DNA of 64,000 bases from Balanoglossus misakiensis (taxonomy: Eukaryota; Hemichordata). This document shows, piece by piece, positions 1 to 11,152 of this stretch. Below the pieces are notes generated by a model. That model ran no database searches and had not been told where the DNA came from. It worked only from the letters and a program-made list of their open reading frames with translations. The translations under genes were made by a program, and so were the position numbers. Within the stretch, counting starts at the first letter, position 1, and each line of letters starts with the position of its first letter. The stretch is taken from positions 9,176,001 to 9,240,000 of the forward strand of contig CM082585.2 of assembly GCA_040954595.2 (NCBI GenBank), read 5' to 3'.

Positions 1-56
1 TGTTTATATACGTTTTTATTATTATTTGGTTTGTGTCTCTCTTTGTTTTCATACAG

Positions 57-3000
57 ATATTGACGTTTCCTTATCTCTACGCGTTGAATTGTTGGATTCT
101 TATAAACCCCTGGTGGTTATGTCACGACTGGGGCGAAGGATGCGTGGGACTTCTCTCGACTCCTTTAGATTTGCGAGTCCTCGCCGTCGTCGTGTTTTTC
201 GCTTTCATCGTGTCGTTCTCTTTCTACGCCCTTAGGCACGGCGACGAAAACAAGTAAGTCATTAAAAGCACTGTGTCTATAGGTCAACAGATATACACTA
301 TAAAGTAGAAGGCCCCACTCACGAACTGACTTCGTTTTGTTGTTTCAGAGTAGTGTTCACTGCCATGCTTCTGTTGGTCGTCCCGTTCCTACCAGCGTCC
401 AATATTTTCTTCCACGTCGGGTTTGTCATTGCAGAGAGGGCGCTCTATATACCACTTCTCGGCTACGCCATCTTGTTGACGCTGGCGATAGTCAAACTCT
501 GCGAAAAATGCAGTGTCCACTCACGTAAAGTACGAATTAAAGTCTCGCACATTTGGATATTTTTTCTCACATAAGAATAATTATTTTCGATAATCAAGAT
601 TTACATTCAAACGTACCAGAAACATGTATTTTTGTGAAAGAGCCGTTTTGGCCAAAAACACCAACTTTTAACATTTCGTCAAAAAGCCTTCAGTTAACCA
701 AACACTGTTCTGGTTTTGTTAGAAGAATGATGATAAATCTCTTTGGGACTCATTTCAAGTTTCCAACATTTATGTCAACTATCGTGTTCATTGATGTAGG
801 TAATTCGCGCCATCCTTTTGGCATTGGTCGTGTGTTACGCCATCAGGAGTATTCGCCGGACTGGCGATTGGTTGGATGATCACCGACTTCATCGTTCAGC
901 CATTAGAGTCTGTCCGTTAAATTCCAAGGTGAGAAAGACAGGACAATTTGGCTGTTAACCTGGACTCTACGTTTTTTTATAGCCGCATGCACACACATAC
1001 AAAGCGTTTTGAAAATATCTTTGATCGTCTCGTCTAGGGTATAACTGTCTTTTACTCGGGTAAATGCAATTCTGATATGCCACCTGGCAATGATGCATAA
1101 CACAGAAGACTTTTTTTCATTATGTTCCGAGTTAACATTTGAATCTTCTTTTCCCTTTTGTAAATGAATACAAATCCAAGGTTCCGTTCAACATCGCCAA
1201 GGACCTTGACGATTTGGGCAACAAGACAGAAGCAGAGAAATGGTACAGAGAATCTTTGAGGTACATCTTCCGTTTTTTGGGTACATGTACTTCAATATGG
1301 CCCTCTACGGCGATTATGAATTGCTGCTGTTGACCACATGTGGACTGACTGTGTTTTGACTTAACAACAAATTACATTAATCAAAATTTTCGAAATAATC
1401 TAAATTCCGATAATTTCTTCTCTTTGTCTGATACGTTTGGTACCTGTAGGGTCAATGCTAACAACAGAGGGGCGCTGATGAATCTCGCCAATATCAAGAT
1501 GGTGGATGGTGAAACTGAAGAGGCCAGGATGTTGCTCGATAAATGCCGAATAAATACAAAAGACAAAAGAGATTTGTGTGTGGAGAACACGGTTCATGAG
1601 TTGCCATGGTTAGATTCTAGTTGACATGCAAATTGCAAAATCTCAATGAAACTAGACCACAAGGCTAGACTGTGTGTGGAGTATAGCGAAAAAAACAGTA
1701 GTCAGGATTCTAGACTAGTAGTGATGCAGGTGATCCAAACTCTCACAACTCCCAACCACATCTAAACAGCATCTCATCTGTCACACTACAGACCGACTAG
1801 ACCAAACGTCTGGCTGAGTCTTGGAAACCTCTACAAGGACAATTACAAAGACTACCAGGTGGCCATGCATCATTACAAGGAAGCCGAGAGACTTGCCAAG
1901 ATTTACTTTTATGCTGATGAAAGGCTGTCCCTAGCTGGCATCTATAATAATCAAGCAGTTGTGGTATGTGCTCAAACAATTTGGTCACGTCTCATTTCTT
2001 CTGGTACTTGAGAGTGGTCTGAAATTACTCTCCCAGCATAAAAATGCTAAAAAAAATTCCCTAAAAATGTTTCCTCAGAAATTGCAATAACCATTCATTC
2101 ATTCATTCATTCATTCATTCATTCATTCATTCATTCATTCATCTAGTCAGGCATTCACTAACTCACTCACTCACTTATTCATTCTTCAGAAAAGGGAAAT
2201 TGGTGAACTTGACGAAGCCATTACACTGTGGTACATGGTGGTCGACATGCAAAAAGACTACGATGTCGCATACTTTGCCCTTATGGAAACTCTGGAAATG
2301 GTCGGTACGTGTAGAAATTTCTCATCTTGCCTGTGAAAAATTGTGCCATGTGTTGCAACACACCAGAGAGAGAGAGAGAGAGAGACACTGGTATATAAAC
2401 ATACTGGTAGTAGAGCTTTCTATCTCAAAATGCCTGCTTATTATTTGGAAGTCATGACTTAGAAATGGCCTGACTTTTACATGTCATGGTGACTCTCTGT
2501 TTCCCTATCACACCCACACCCCTTGCAGGAAAGCACGATGAAGTCTTAGAGGTCGGCAAGACAGCACTTCAATATGTGCCTGCCAAGAAGACTCGATCCA
2601 TCCAGGCCCTGATGGGTAAAATGTACGCCATGAAAAACAACCTGGAGGTGAGTTCTGCACACCATACAACAAGTATCCCCATTGGTCAAAATACCTTGTA
2701 TCTGATGCTAGTAACCAATAACGGTGCCCGTTCTGCACGTATCCAGAAGGCGAAGGAATACTTTGATTTCTGCACACCATACAACAAGTATCCCCATTGG
2801 ACACATTACCTTGTATCTGATGCAAGTAACCAATAACAATACCTGTTCTATACATATATCCAGGAGGCGGAGAAATACTTCACATCGGTGGTTGGAATGG
2901 ACAAGAGGACTGAAGCTGAGGATTACTTCAACCTGGGAATACTCTATAATTTGCAGGGAAAAACTAAAGATGCCATAATCGCCATGGAAAAGAGTATTGA

Positions 3001-3082
3001 AATTGATGCCAAAAATCCTAAAAGTGTCGATACTCTGAAGATACTAAAACAACAACTGGAGAATGGAACAAAGCAAAACTAA
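57..3082 (+). CDS. TMTC4: TMTC4-like transmembrane and TPR protein, C-terminal part (5' end outside window)
   Basis: The exons are 57-253, 349-532, 800-928, 1181-1260, 1450-1575, 1792-1963, 2190-2304, 2529-2647 and 2864-3082, giving 446 residues. The first two encode multipass membrane segments with the family signatures NPWWLCHDWG and FLPASNIFFHVGFVIAERALY. Exon 3 carries a last hydrophobic stretch and GDWLDD...SAIRVCPLN. The remaining exons are TPR repeats, with EAEDYFNLGILYNLQGKT in the last one. TMTC proteins are ER membrane O-mannosyltransferases for cadherin-type domains; this role comes from the family and is not visible here. The junction between the membrane part and the first TPR (CPLNSK then VPFNIAKDL) looks most like TMTC4. 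The donors at 533 (gtacga) and 1576 (gtgtgt) are weak, so the ends of exons 2 and 5 are the least certain. The N-terminal catalytic half lies to the left of the window. Confidence 0.85.
2092..2141. repeat. (CATT)n microsatellite
   Basis: About twelve tandem CATT units lie in an intron of the TMTC4-like gene, about 50 bases upstream of the acceptor at 2189. A second, looser run of ACTC/ATTC units follows. Confidence 0.9.
2656..2880 (+). repeat. 115-bp tandem duplication spanning intron, splice acceptor and exon head
   Basis: The block starting TGCACACCATACAACAAG occurs at 2656 and again at 2771. Each copy continues through the same intron text to a CCAG acceptor and a short exon head. The heads are AAGGCGAAGGAATACTTTG after the 2746 acceptor and GAGGCGGAGAAATACTTCA after 2863. 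The downstream copy is the one used in the model, because it continues into the last TPR exon. Using the upstream acceptor reaches a stop at 2834-2836. Confidence 0.9.
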
Positions 3083-3250
3083 AATGTTTTATGGCGATTC
3101 TACGCGTTCTACCAAAACTGGTTGAACTACACATGCATAGTATAAGTAGCTTTCAAGAAATTAAATGGCTTGATAACAAATTTAAAGTTGTATGTGGGAA
3201 ATTGTGGTTTCCTGTTAAATGTGTAGTGTGACTTTTTGAATACAGACAGA

Positions 3251-3256
3251 AATAAA
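3251..3256 (+). terminator. Poly(A) signal of the TMTC4-like gene
   Basis: AATAAA lies about 170 bases after the stop codon, with a T-rich stretch directly downstream. It is the nearest canonical signal to the end of the coding region. Confidence 0.6.
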
Positions 3257-3268
3257 AGAACAGTTTAC

Positions 3269-3274
3269 TTTATT
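3269..3274 (-). terminator. Candidate poly(A) signal of the convergent SPFH-like gene
   Basis: The plus strand reads TTTATT, so the minus strand has AATAAA. It would give the minus-strand gene a 3'UTR of about 740 bases. No other canonical signal was found between here and its stop codon at 4010. Confidence 0.4.
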
Positions 3275-3529
3275 TTTTCAGTGCAGTGTTGGGTTTTTGA
3301 GGTATTTACTGGTGTACATGTAGACTTCAAAAGTGTCCATGAAATAAATAATTTTCTCATATGAAATGAATGATGTATTTTAATATTAAGAGCCCTTGTC
3401 ATGAGTGTTATATACCAAGAATGGTACATTTATAACTAAAGAAGATTAATTCTCAGTACATGTAATCATGAACAACTCCTGATCAAGTATTGCACCTATT
3501 CCTTTGCTAGAACACCCTGTTCACAGATA

Positions 3530-3675
3530 CGGAGGGGGAGATCATTCATGATTGAATAAAATATGTCAGCTGATTAAAATATTCTAAAATACCCCTACTT
3601 CAAACCGGGGTGGAAATCATTCCTGATTAGATAAAACCTGTTCGCTGACTTATAATGTTAAAATACCCTGTTTAC
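3530..3675. repeat. Two diverged tandem copies of a ~76-bp unit
   Basis: Two adjacent segments share the order GATCATTC/AATCATTC, TGATT, ATAAAA, GCTGA and AAAATACCC, at 3530-3595 and 3607-3675. They lie in the presumed 3'UTR of the minus-strand gene. No coding content is seen. Confidence 0.5.
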
Positions 3676-4009
3676 CCTGATATGGTGAATGATATTGCTG
3701 TTTGGCTAAATACTTTCAGATGAACACAGAATTATATACAGTAAATAAATACTAGTATTCCTATTACAAAAGTACTATCTTTAGCTACTTTATCAAAGAA
3801 AATTACCATCAAGATAGATAAACCCATTCTCTACACAGACACTAGCATTGATACGTTTAACCTAGCTAAGGGGTCTGACCGATACTCTGTCTATTAGCAG
3901 ACCATGTACAGATCCCTTAGCCAGGTTAAAATGATCCATGCTAATCTCTGCGTGGAGTATGAGATAAAGCCTGCCTTGTCACCAGTGTTCCAAGACCTTC
4001 TTGAGATGT

Positions 4010-7000
4010 TCACTTCTGGTGGATGTGCACCGTGGCGGTGTTGTCAGGGGCAACCACGCGGACAATTTTACTTGGCTGTGGGTTTTGGCTCAGCAGGTAC
4101 TCGGTGATATCCACGTTCATACCGTGCAACTTCTCCAGGTGTTCCAACAATTGCTCGTCTTCCTTTTTCTTTTGCTGCCAAACAAAAAATTCAAACAAGA
4201 CCGTGATCGTTTCGGAAGGTGATATGGGTCTCCTTTGGGGATGGGGTGAAACAATGGACTCGTGATGACTTCTTAAGAGTCAGACAAGCCCAGCTGAGTC
4301 GATCAACATCTCGGCTACATTCAGACAGATTGAGGTTCAACTCACTTACATGTGGCCACAGTCAAACATGAGGAATATGTAATTGAAACTGCTTCCAACT
4401 TACACATACAGGCAAGCTCTGCTGCCTATCTGAAGAAATGAATATTGAGCCCACTCATGATCAGCAGGCATGTACATGTACCATATACCTCCTTCAAAGT
4501 ACCTAACTCCCTTCAATGCAATGGCAGCATGAATATGATAATATTTCCACTGTGAACTCACCTCCAATCTAGCATCTAAATCCTCCTTTAACTGCCTTGC
4601 TTTTTCCATCTTCTCTTTACTTGACGTTTTCAATTCGTTTTCCTGCTCCTGTCTGTTAGAATGTGAAATAGTGCATATTTTAATCCCTTTTCACCCCTAT
4701 TCCCTTGTGCAGAGGTCCAATGCTACCACAGATACCAATGGACATGGACTGAACCATTGTAGTAAAATCAGGCTACAGATATGATAGACTGCACAAATGA
4801 TCGCGGCATTTGGCCAACACTGGGCTATGAACCCAGTGTTAGGCCAGCCAGAGTTATATGACCAAAAACGAACACTGTGTCTGTACCGTGCACCTGTAGA
4901 GAATTGAAAACTCACTTTTTCAAACCAAGGGTATGTCGTTCCTGCTCAATGTGAAGATTTTGTTCTGAAAAACACAATAAGAGAACGTTTGTGATAAAAC
5001 CACAGCAGCGATCGAAAATATAAGATTCCAATCAACGATCATGATTTCATAAAGATATCTCAACTGAGTGAATAAACCATTTGTCAGAATTTCCGGTACT
5101 CTCGCTTACCCATCTCACTTCTTTCCAGTTCACTCTTCAACTTTATGTCTGTCAGTGCTTCTCTCTGTTCCTGGGTTTCCATCTGAAAATGATCAACAAA
5201 TCAACAACTTTGAGTTTATATGCCCATTGCATATCTCACAGATGCCCTTAATGTTCACTGTATACCAGAAGTGCAGTACTTGTCACATAATGTCATATAT
5301 ATAATTATGCAAATTTGCTAATAAAACAAGCTCAATTATTGATCGTTTCTTACTTCAATTCTCAGTTTGGTCCTGGTCGTTATGGCCATTTCGTGCAGCC
5401 TGGTCAGCTGGCTGCTGGCATGGTAACCGCGAAAGACGACTTTTGTCACGTTGTAGCCAATCTTCTTGGCGATTTCCAGAAGAAGTGGGTAGGCAGCCAG
5501 GTCGTTCAGTTTGTCTGCCTGCTCCATGAACTCCTCATAGGTCAGCTGACCCGTAAATGCAACAATATCTGCACTGAGTCCACTGTGACATAGAAACAAG
5601 GAAATTTGAAAAAAAAAATATCTATTACATCTATATAATATCACATGGCCATTTTTTGACCAACTGAGAAACAAAAAGTCAGCTGTGCATTGAAGATTGC
5701 CCTTTTAATAGCATGAAGATTCTATCATTCCCCACCCATTTTCTGACTTAATCACTGTACACGTACATTTTACAAAAACATTCAACCTACTTGATAAAAT
5801 CAGCAATTGGGTCCTGTGTGTTGGCCAACTGTTGAGAAAAAAAGAACAACAGTTATAAAATGGTAGGCAACATACACTCATGAAATTTTAAGTGGTTTAA
5901 TATATTTTCACCATCTTGCCAAAAGCTAATTAAAACAGCTCAAAAAATAATGGGACAGCCAACACATTCTCACATTTTATATTTGAGGTCAGATCTGATT
6001 TCTACTTTCTGAAAATAGCTTCTTACTAAACTGCTGCATTGAAACAACATTTTTCAAGAGTACTTACCATCATTTCAATGTCTTCGAGTTCAAAAAATAC
6101 CATTAACTTGATCCTTATCAATGCCTCATCCCTTGTCCGCACGTCTTCCACCTACAGAGGGCAGTATTTCAATGCCAATCAGCAACAAGGCTCACTTATG
6201 GTGAGATTTCATTTGAATCGATTAAATTCCTTGTATGTAAGATCATGAAAGGTTTGTTAAACCCTTTCACCCCCCAGTTCCCTCTTTAGAGGTCCAACCT
6301 TACCATAGTAAACCATGGATTTGGACTGAACCATGGTGGTGAAAGGGTTAATAGAAAGTGTATGAATAAACCACTGTGCACCTACATTGTAGTAAAACTG
6401 ATCGGGAATGATCCACAACTTGGTGAACTTCAAAGCATCGGGAACCTTGCGAAATTTCCTATCCGGATCATCCGGATGCCGCTGGGAAGGACTGGTGTTT
6501 TTCTCAGATCCGTGCCAGCTGAACTCATGAAGCCTGCAACGCAATACCGGAATATGAGTTTAAGTTCTGGCAAGATTAATAGTTAATTACCGTGGCAACA
6601 ATTTGTTAGCTAAGTAATAAAAGTCAAGCTTTGTATGAAAGTGAAGATGTGATGTTTGTGGTGCTCAAAGGGTGGGGTCAGAGGTCAAGGGTCAAGGGAT
6701 CAATGACCTCCGCAGAAATGCTTACCACTCGTTCGACTGCAAGGTATACATGACCGGACCATGTTGTATGCATCTGACAACCTTCCCATCATCCTCTTGT
6801 CTGTAGACCACCAAGGCCTCGTTGGCGTCCAGTGCAATTTTGTCATGAGTCGAGATGTCCTTGTGCTCCAGTATATCATAGAACATGGCATGGGGTCTGA
6901 TGAGGAAGAGGAGCATTGCAGAGTAAACAAAAACAATGTAATATAGACATACATACATAGATGTACAATCTCGTACAGTATTGTCGACCCCCCCCCCCCA

Positions 7001-9532
7001 AGCATATACTACCTTAACCCTCTCACCCCCAGTTCCCTCTTTAGATGTCCACCCACACCATAGAAAACAATGGTTTCGGACTGAACCATTGTGATGAAAG
7101 GGTTAAATCAAATCAACTTACCCAGGGATGTGTTCCACCGTGCCATCTTTGTGAACCACTCTCAGATACTCGCTCTGGACCGCTGAGTATTTGTGCAGTT
7201 TTTCAAACTTTTGCCCATGCCACACAAAGAGCTGTCACGGAAGTCAACGCAAAGAAAAAAAAAATTCAAAACCAATTTAAGGGCCACTATCTATAACTTC
7301 TGGCTAATTTTTTCAGGACTTTTATTTTGTGTATTAAATGCATGTACATATTCAAAAGTCCCCATAAAATTGTGGAAAGAGGTTTAAATAGTTCATATAT
7401 ACAGGTTTATGGCGGAATTACGTTGTAAACACCACCTGGCCCAAAACTTACCCTTTCTGGTCCATCAATTATCTTGCTTCTTCCTTTTCTGTCATATAAT
7501 ATAGCCTGGTTTAAATTAAAAATCAGAAAACAATTATGCAAATATATATAAAAAGAAATTGCAGGATTTCTCACTACAGTCCGGAAATATACGTAGAGCA
7601 CCTCTATCAGTAGCTGAATTATAAAATCTGTCTACAGTATAAGATTCTGCAGTTATGATTTAAAGAAGGGGGACTGTGCACAGTACAGAGAGGTCATCAA
7701 GGGGTCAATCGCATGCCATCAACCAACGTCAACAACCAACATCAACAAGCTTCTATCCACAGCACTGCCGGGGGTGGGGCGTGACTGTGCTCTGGCCGTG
7801 GAGCGTTCAACATGTTCATCCGACTATCTTCTAAAATATCGCGTGGTGCTAAAAATACCTCAGACCTACCCTTTCTCCGTTGAACAGCGTTTCCCAACCC
7901 ATTCTGGCGTTCACTTCCGTGTTTGGAAATCGGTTACCATAGATACACCAGTCGACACTCGACTGTCTGATCAGAGACGTCCGCGTCGTACTTCTTCTCC
8001 GCCGGAGTCGAAATTGTTAATAAAGCGTCATTGCCTTACATTTATTGTCGTGAAGCGTGTACTAAAAATAGCCCTATGTATCTGCCTACGTCTGCAAAAG
8101 GTGACGCAGCTCAGGAGAAGTGAGTGAGTCACGCCTTTCTAATCATTTATGTGTGGCATTTAAGTGTAAATATATGTCGTTGAGGGCGTCCTAACTTACA
8201 CTTTTGCTGCAGCGGCACGCAGAGGGGGGGGGGGCAAGTAGAAATGAAATATCACACACAAATTAAATTAATTGCCAACAGATAACTGCTGCTTTTGTTT
8301 TATTTTGATGTTCGAGTACTTTTCAGTGAAACATGGAATTTTGAAGACGATTGAGTGACACAAATCATGTTTATTTCCACGCATCCATGTCGTCTTCAAG
8401 ATATTTGACCAAAATTAGGAAATTTGGTAATTGCAGTAAAAGTACGCTTCACCGAAGCGAGGGAGGTCCTCCACACAGTGTCCAGGTACGGAAGTGGTTA
8501 CTGGTTTGAAAGGAACCCAGGAAAAGGGACCCGAGAACGCGTCGTGGCATTCCGATACCTAAAAAAAAATAAAGCAGAACAACACATATAACTGTTCGCT
8601 ATCTCGAGGCAAAAAAAATGTCCGCTGAATTTGGAAAGCAAGAACCACGCACGCATGGTCCGAAATGTATACATACTTGGCAATGCCAAAGACCAATTCC
8701 GTTGGCATACTCTATCACTTCGCATTCCTCACAACTGGCAATCGTTTTGCTTCCGTCTCCAGGACCCTACATTCAATTGAACGAACGTACAATGAGTCAC
8801 AAGATTAGCCAACACTTTATTATGGGATTCACACACATGCATTTAAAACGCTTCTGAAACGTCTCAGGTCAAGTACTGTCATAAATTATAATGCGCGAAC
8901 TTACCAGATCGAACTTTTCAGAAGGGTGCGGGCCATATAATAGAACGACTAAACGGCGATTGGCGCTCTTGAAATCCGTAGCAGACAAAGTCGAGCTCCG
9001 ACCTATTTCCTGTACAAGCCCGCCCTTGACGTCATTCACTTTGGCCACCAGCTCCGACGGGCACTGGTGTGATGTAACACAGTCTAGATAGAACACTCCG
9101 TCGTCTTCATTAACGTCAACCTGGCATTTGTCACAGTAGAGGTCGGGATTGACGCCATTTTCTCTTTTCGTCAGGGTGCCGTCTGCACGCATCGACAGTA
9201 ACACAGGTATTGCTGTGACTAGAATGACCAGCAGCCGTGGAAGTTTCTAGATAAAAAAACAGACTACTTTTCATTTGTTTCCCCCATGTTAAAAAGGATT
9301 AATTATATACGAATTTCTCCATAGAAAATTTGGTATTAAATCTTAGTTTTATACTCTAATATAGGTACATGTATTGCATATGTTTTAAGCCAGATAGAAA
9401 GCTAGACAAAACGTCGATTCTTTCTACAAAGCATCAAGGTCGGGGACTCAATTTGATCAAACTCTACCTGCACATACTTTACGTGTAAATAACATATTTC
9501 TGTTGAAAATGCACACTTACCATATTGTTCAT
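4010..9532 (-). CDS. Secreted/ER SPFH-like protein with two cysteine modules (unrecognised family)
   Basis: Sixteen exons, in coding order: 9521-9532, 8905-9246, 8677-8766, 8490-8558, 7870-7962, 7452-7505, 7122-7231, 6726-6896, 6386-6533, 6068-6151, 5791-5828, 5354-5582, 5110-5182, 4916-4964, 4562-4652 and 4010-4174. They sum to 606 codons with all phases matching. Residues 1-25 form a signal peptide with core LLVILVTAIPVLLS. Two modules of the form CxxC-x13/14-C-x4/5-C follow (about 42-66 and 130-152). Residues 203-480 hold ILYDRKGRSKIIDGPER, NEALVVYRQEDDG, KFTKLWIIPDQFYYN and IGYNVTKVVFRGYHAS, which read like an SPFH/major-vault-type fold. Residues 481-575 are a charged coiled coil ending in a short VRVVAP...TVHIHQK cap. 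I do not recognise a named family. The SPFH assignment is inference. I recall similar uncharacterised bacterial proteins, but this is unverified. Donor 8489 (gtacct) is weak. Confidence 0.75.
4679..4768. mobile_element. MITE copy A, TTAA/CCCTTT family (diverged)
   Basis: It has the family layout TAATCCCTTTTCACCCC, then AGAGGTCCAA, GGACTGAACCATTG and GTAAAA. It lies in an intron of the SPFH-like gene. The right end has lost the GGGTTAA terminus. Confidence 0.6.
6257..6351. mobile_element. MITE copy B, TTAA/CCCTTT family (intact ends)
   Basis: The element starts TTAAACCCTTTCACCCC and ends GGTGGTGAAAGGGTTAA. Its ends are inverted repeats flanked by TTAA, as in piggyBac-derived elements. The 95-bp body has no coding capacity. 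It lies in an intron of the SPFH-like gene. Confidence 0.8.
7014..7106. mobile_element. MITE copy C, TTAA/CCCTTT family (intact ends)
   Basis: It runs from TTAACCCTCTCACCCCC to GTGATGAAAGGGTTAA, 93 bases. The internal text (GTTCCCTCTTTAGA, GGACTGAACCATTG) matches copy B. It also lies in an intron of the SPFH-like gene, ending 16 bases before the exon edge at 7122. Confidence 0.8.
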
Positions 9533-11152
9533 ATCAGGATCGAACTTGCACCGTGCACGTGAGCTTTATCCCCACTTTCCTGAAACGGAGTGCGTGGTAA
9601 CTATTGTAAAGGTGGACCTATATAAAGGGAACTGGGGTGAATATATGGGCTTTTGATTAATTCAGCATGTTTTAGAACGATATGGCAATTCAAACCTATT
9701 TTTAAAATCTAGGTTTGCAGTACCTTGCCAATTACCTCTCGGACTGACTTCACCATTAATATTTCATGCCCTCCAGATTGCCTTTCACTTTTCTCTGCTA
9801 AGTATACAATAAGAAGTCCTTAAAAATGAATTCATCTTATGCCTTGCAGATTGTTAGTTTTTATACGAGAAACAGAAGAATATTTTCAAATACATTTTCA
9901 TATTCACCCAGCTCGCCTGCATCGATGGTAACCAGCATATTTCCAATGCTCTTCCATCACACGGTCATTTCAGCTTATACCTGCCTCAGTTATGTTATAA
10001 TTTTAGCCACTGAGAAAATTGGAACCCGGTGTCATCATATTGCTGCGTGTACGGTATAAGCGAGACAAAGAGGGGGGGGAGAGAGAGTGTGTGTGTGCAT
10101 ACATTTTGCTTATTATCTGGATGACTGGTTTGCATGGTACCATGGACTAGTCACCGACAGGTAAAGTGTGTTCGGGTATTTACGATGACAGTACGCGTGG
10201 GATGTGTGACCTTAAAAGGGGTGATGCACTGTTGAATGTTTTTCCTGGAGACCATTAGAAGACTTCTAAAATAGATACTAGTACCTTAGTCTGTCACCGT
10301 GCTCTCGGTCACGTCTGAATGCCTATGCACGTCCCACGCAGATAATACGACAGAATGGCCATAAAACGCACAAGGACACATTGTGACGTCCGGTATTTCC
10401 GAGTAGAAATCACGTAGGCATATTGTAGGCGCACCTATTCACGTGCGCTTCGTGGCGGACCGGTGAACAATACCCTACCCACTAATTCAACATAAGCGCT
10501 GGCTTGACACCAACTCGTCGACCGAAAGCGAAAATGTGTGACCTGCTTGAGAAAAACAATAGTTTATTCCAGGCGAACTAATTCGGTTTCATCAAAAGTC
10601 GCGTGACATGCAAATATAGAACTGACTGAATGGTCCAGAACATGGCCGTGTTGGTTTTTTAACATGCATTAATTATGCACACCTGTTGAACACACAGATT
10701 TACATGTCTTCAAACATGCAGATCGGAAGGCTACGGTTTTTACCACAGTGTGTCATTAGAATAATTGTCAATGATTTCACAACCGTACACAACAGTTCCT
10801 TTGTAATACTATTGTGTTTTTAAAATTGTCCTAACACGGTTTCCATGTAGAGGTACTTTAAGTTTTACCGAGACATGCGGAAGTTATAGAAAGTCGTAAA
10901 CAAATCGCTGGTGCACAAAGGAGTTGACCCGGGAGTCACCGGATGACCTGACGTCACGGATTTTTCTCGGTATTCGGATTCCGATCGATACACCTCCGCA
11001 ACTTTCCACCACTGTCGAATAAAAAGAGTTTTACCCATTATCCGAGCAACATCAGAGACTGGAGTGTCTGTCAAACATTCACTATCGCATTTCTTTGCAA
11101 ACAGAAGCAAGCAGAAGACGTATTATCACCGAGTTGTGTATTTTATAGCGGC
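9533..11152. other. Divergent intergenic spacer
   Basis: This separates the start codons of the SPFH-like gene (-) and the MS4A-like gene (+). A TATATA-type box (minus-strand TTTATATAGG, around 9613-9622) is well placed for the minus-strand gene, about 85 bases before its ATG. I see no other coding signal. A short GA/GT repeat lies near 10,070-10,100. Three small open frames lack coding features. Confidence 0.5.

Noticed and set aside
2486-2836. 116-codon frame in the TMTC4-like gene
   Set aside because: It is one real exon (2529-2647) read through into the intron and the duplicated segment.
4010-9532. Bacterial contamination as the source of the SPFH-like gene
   Set aside because: The coding region is split into sixteen exons with consensus eukaryotic splice sites and is interrupted by the same MITEs as neighbouring animal genes.
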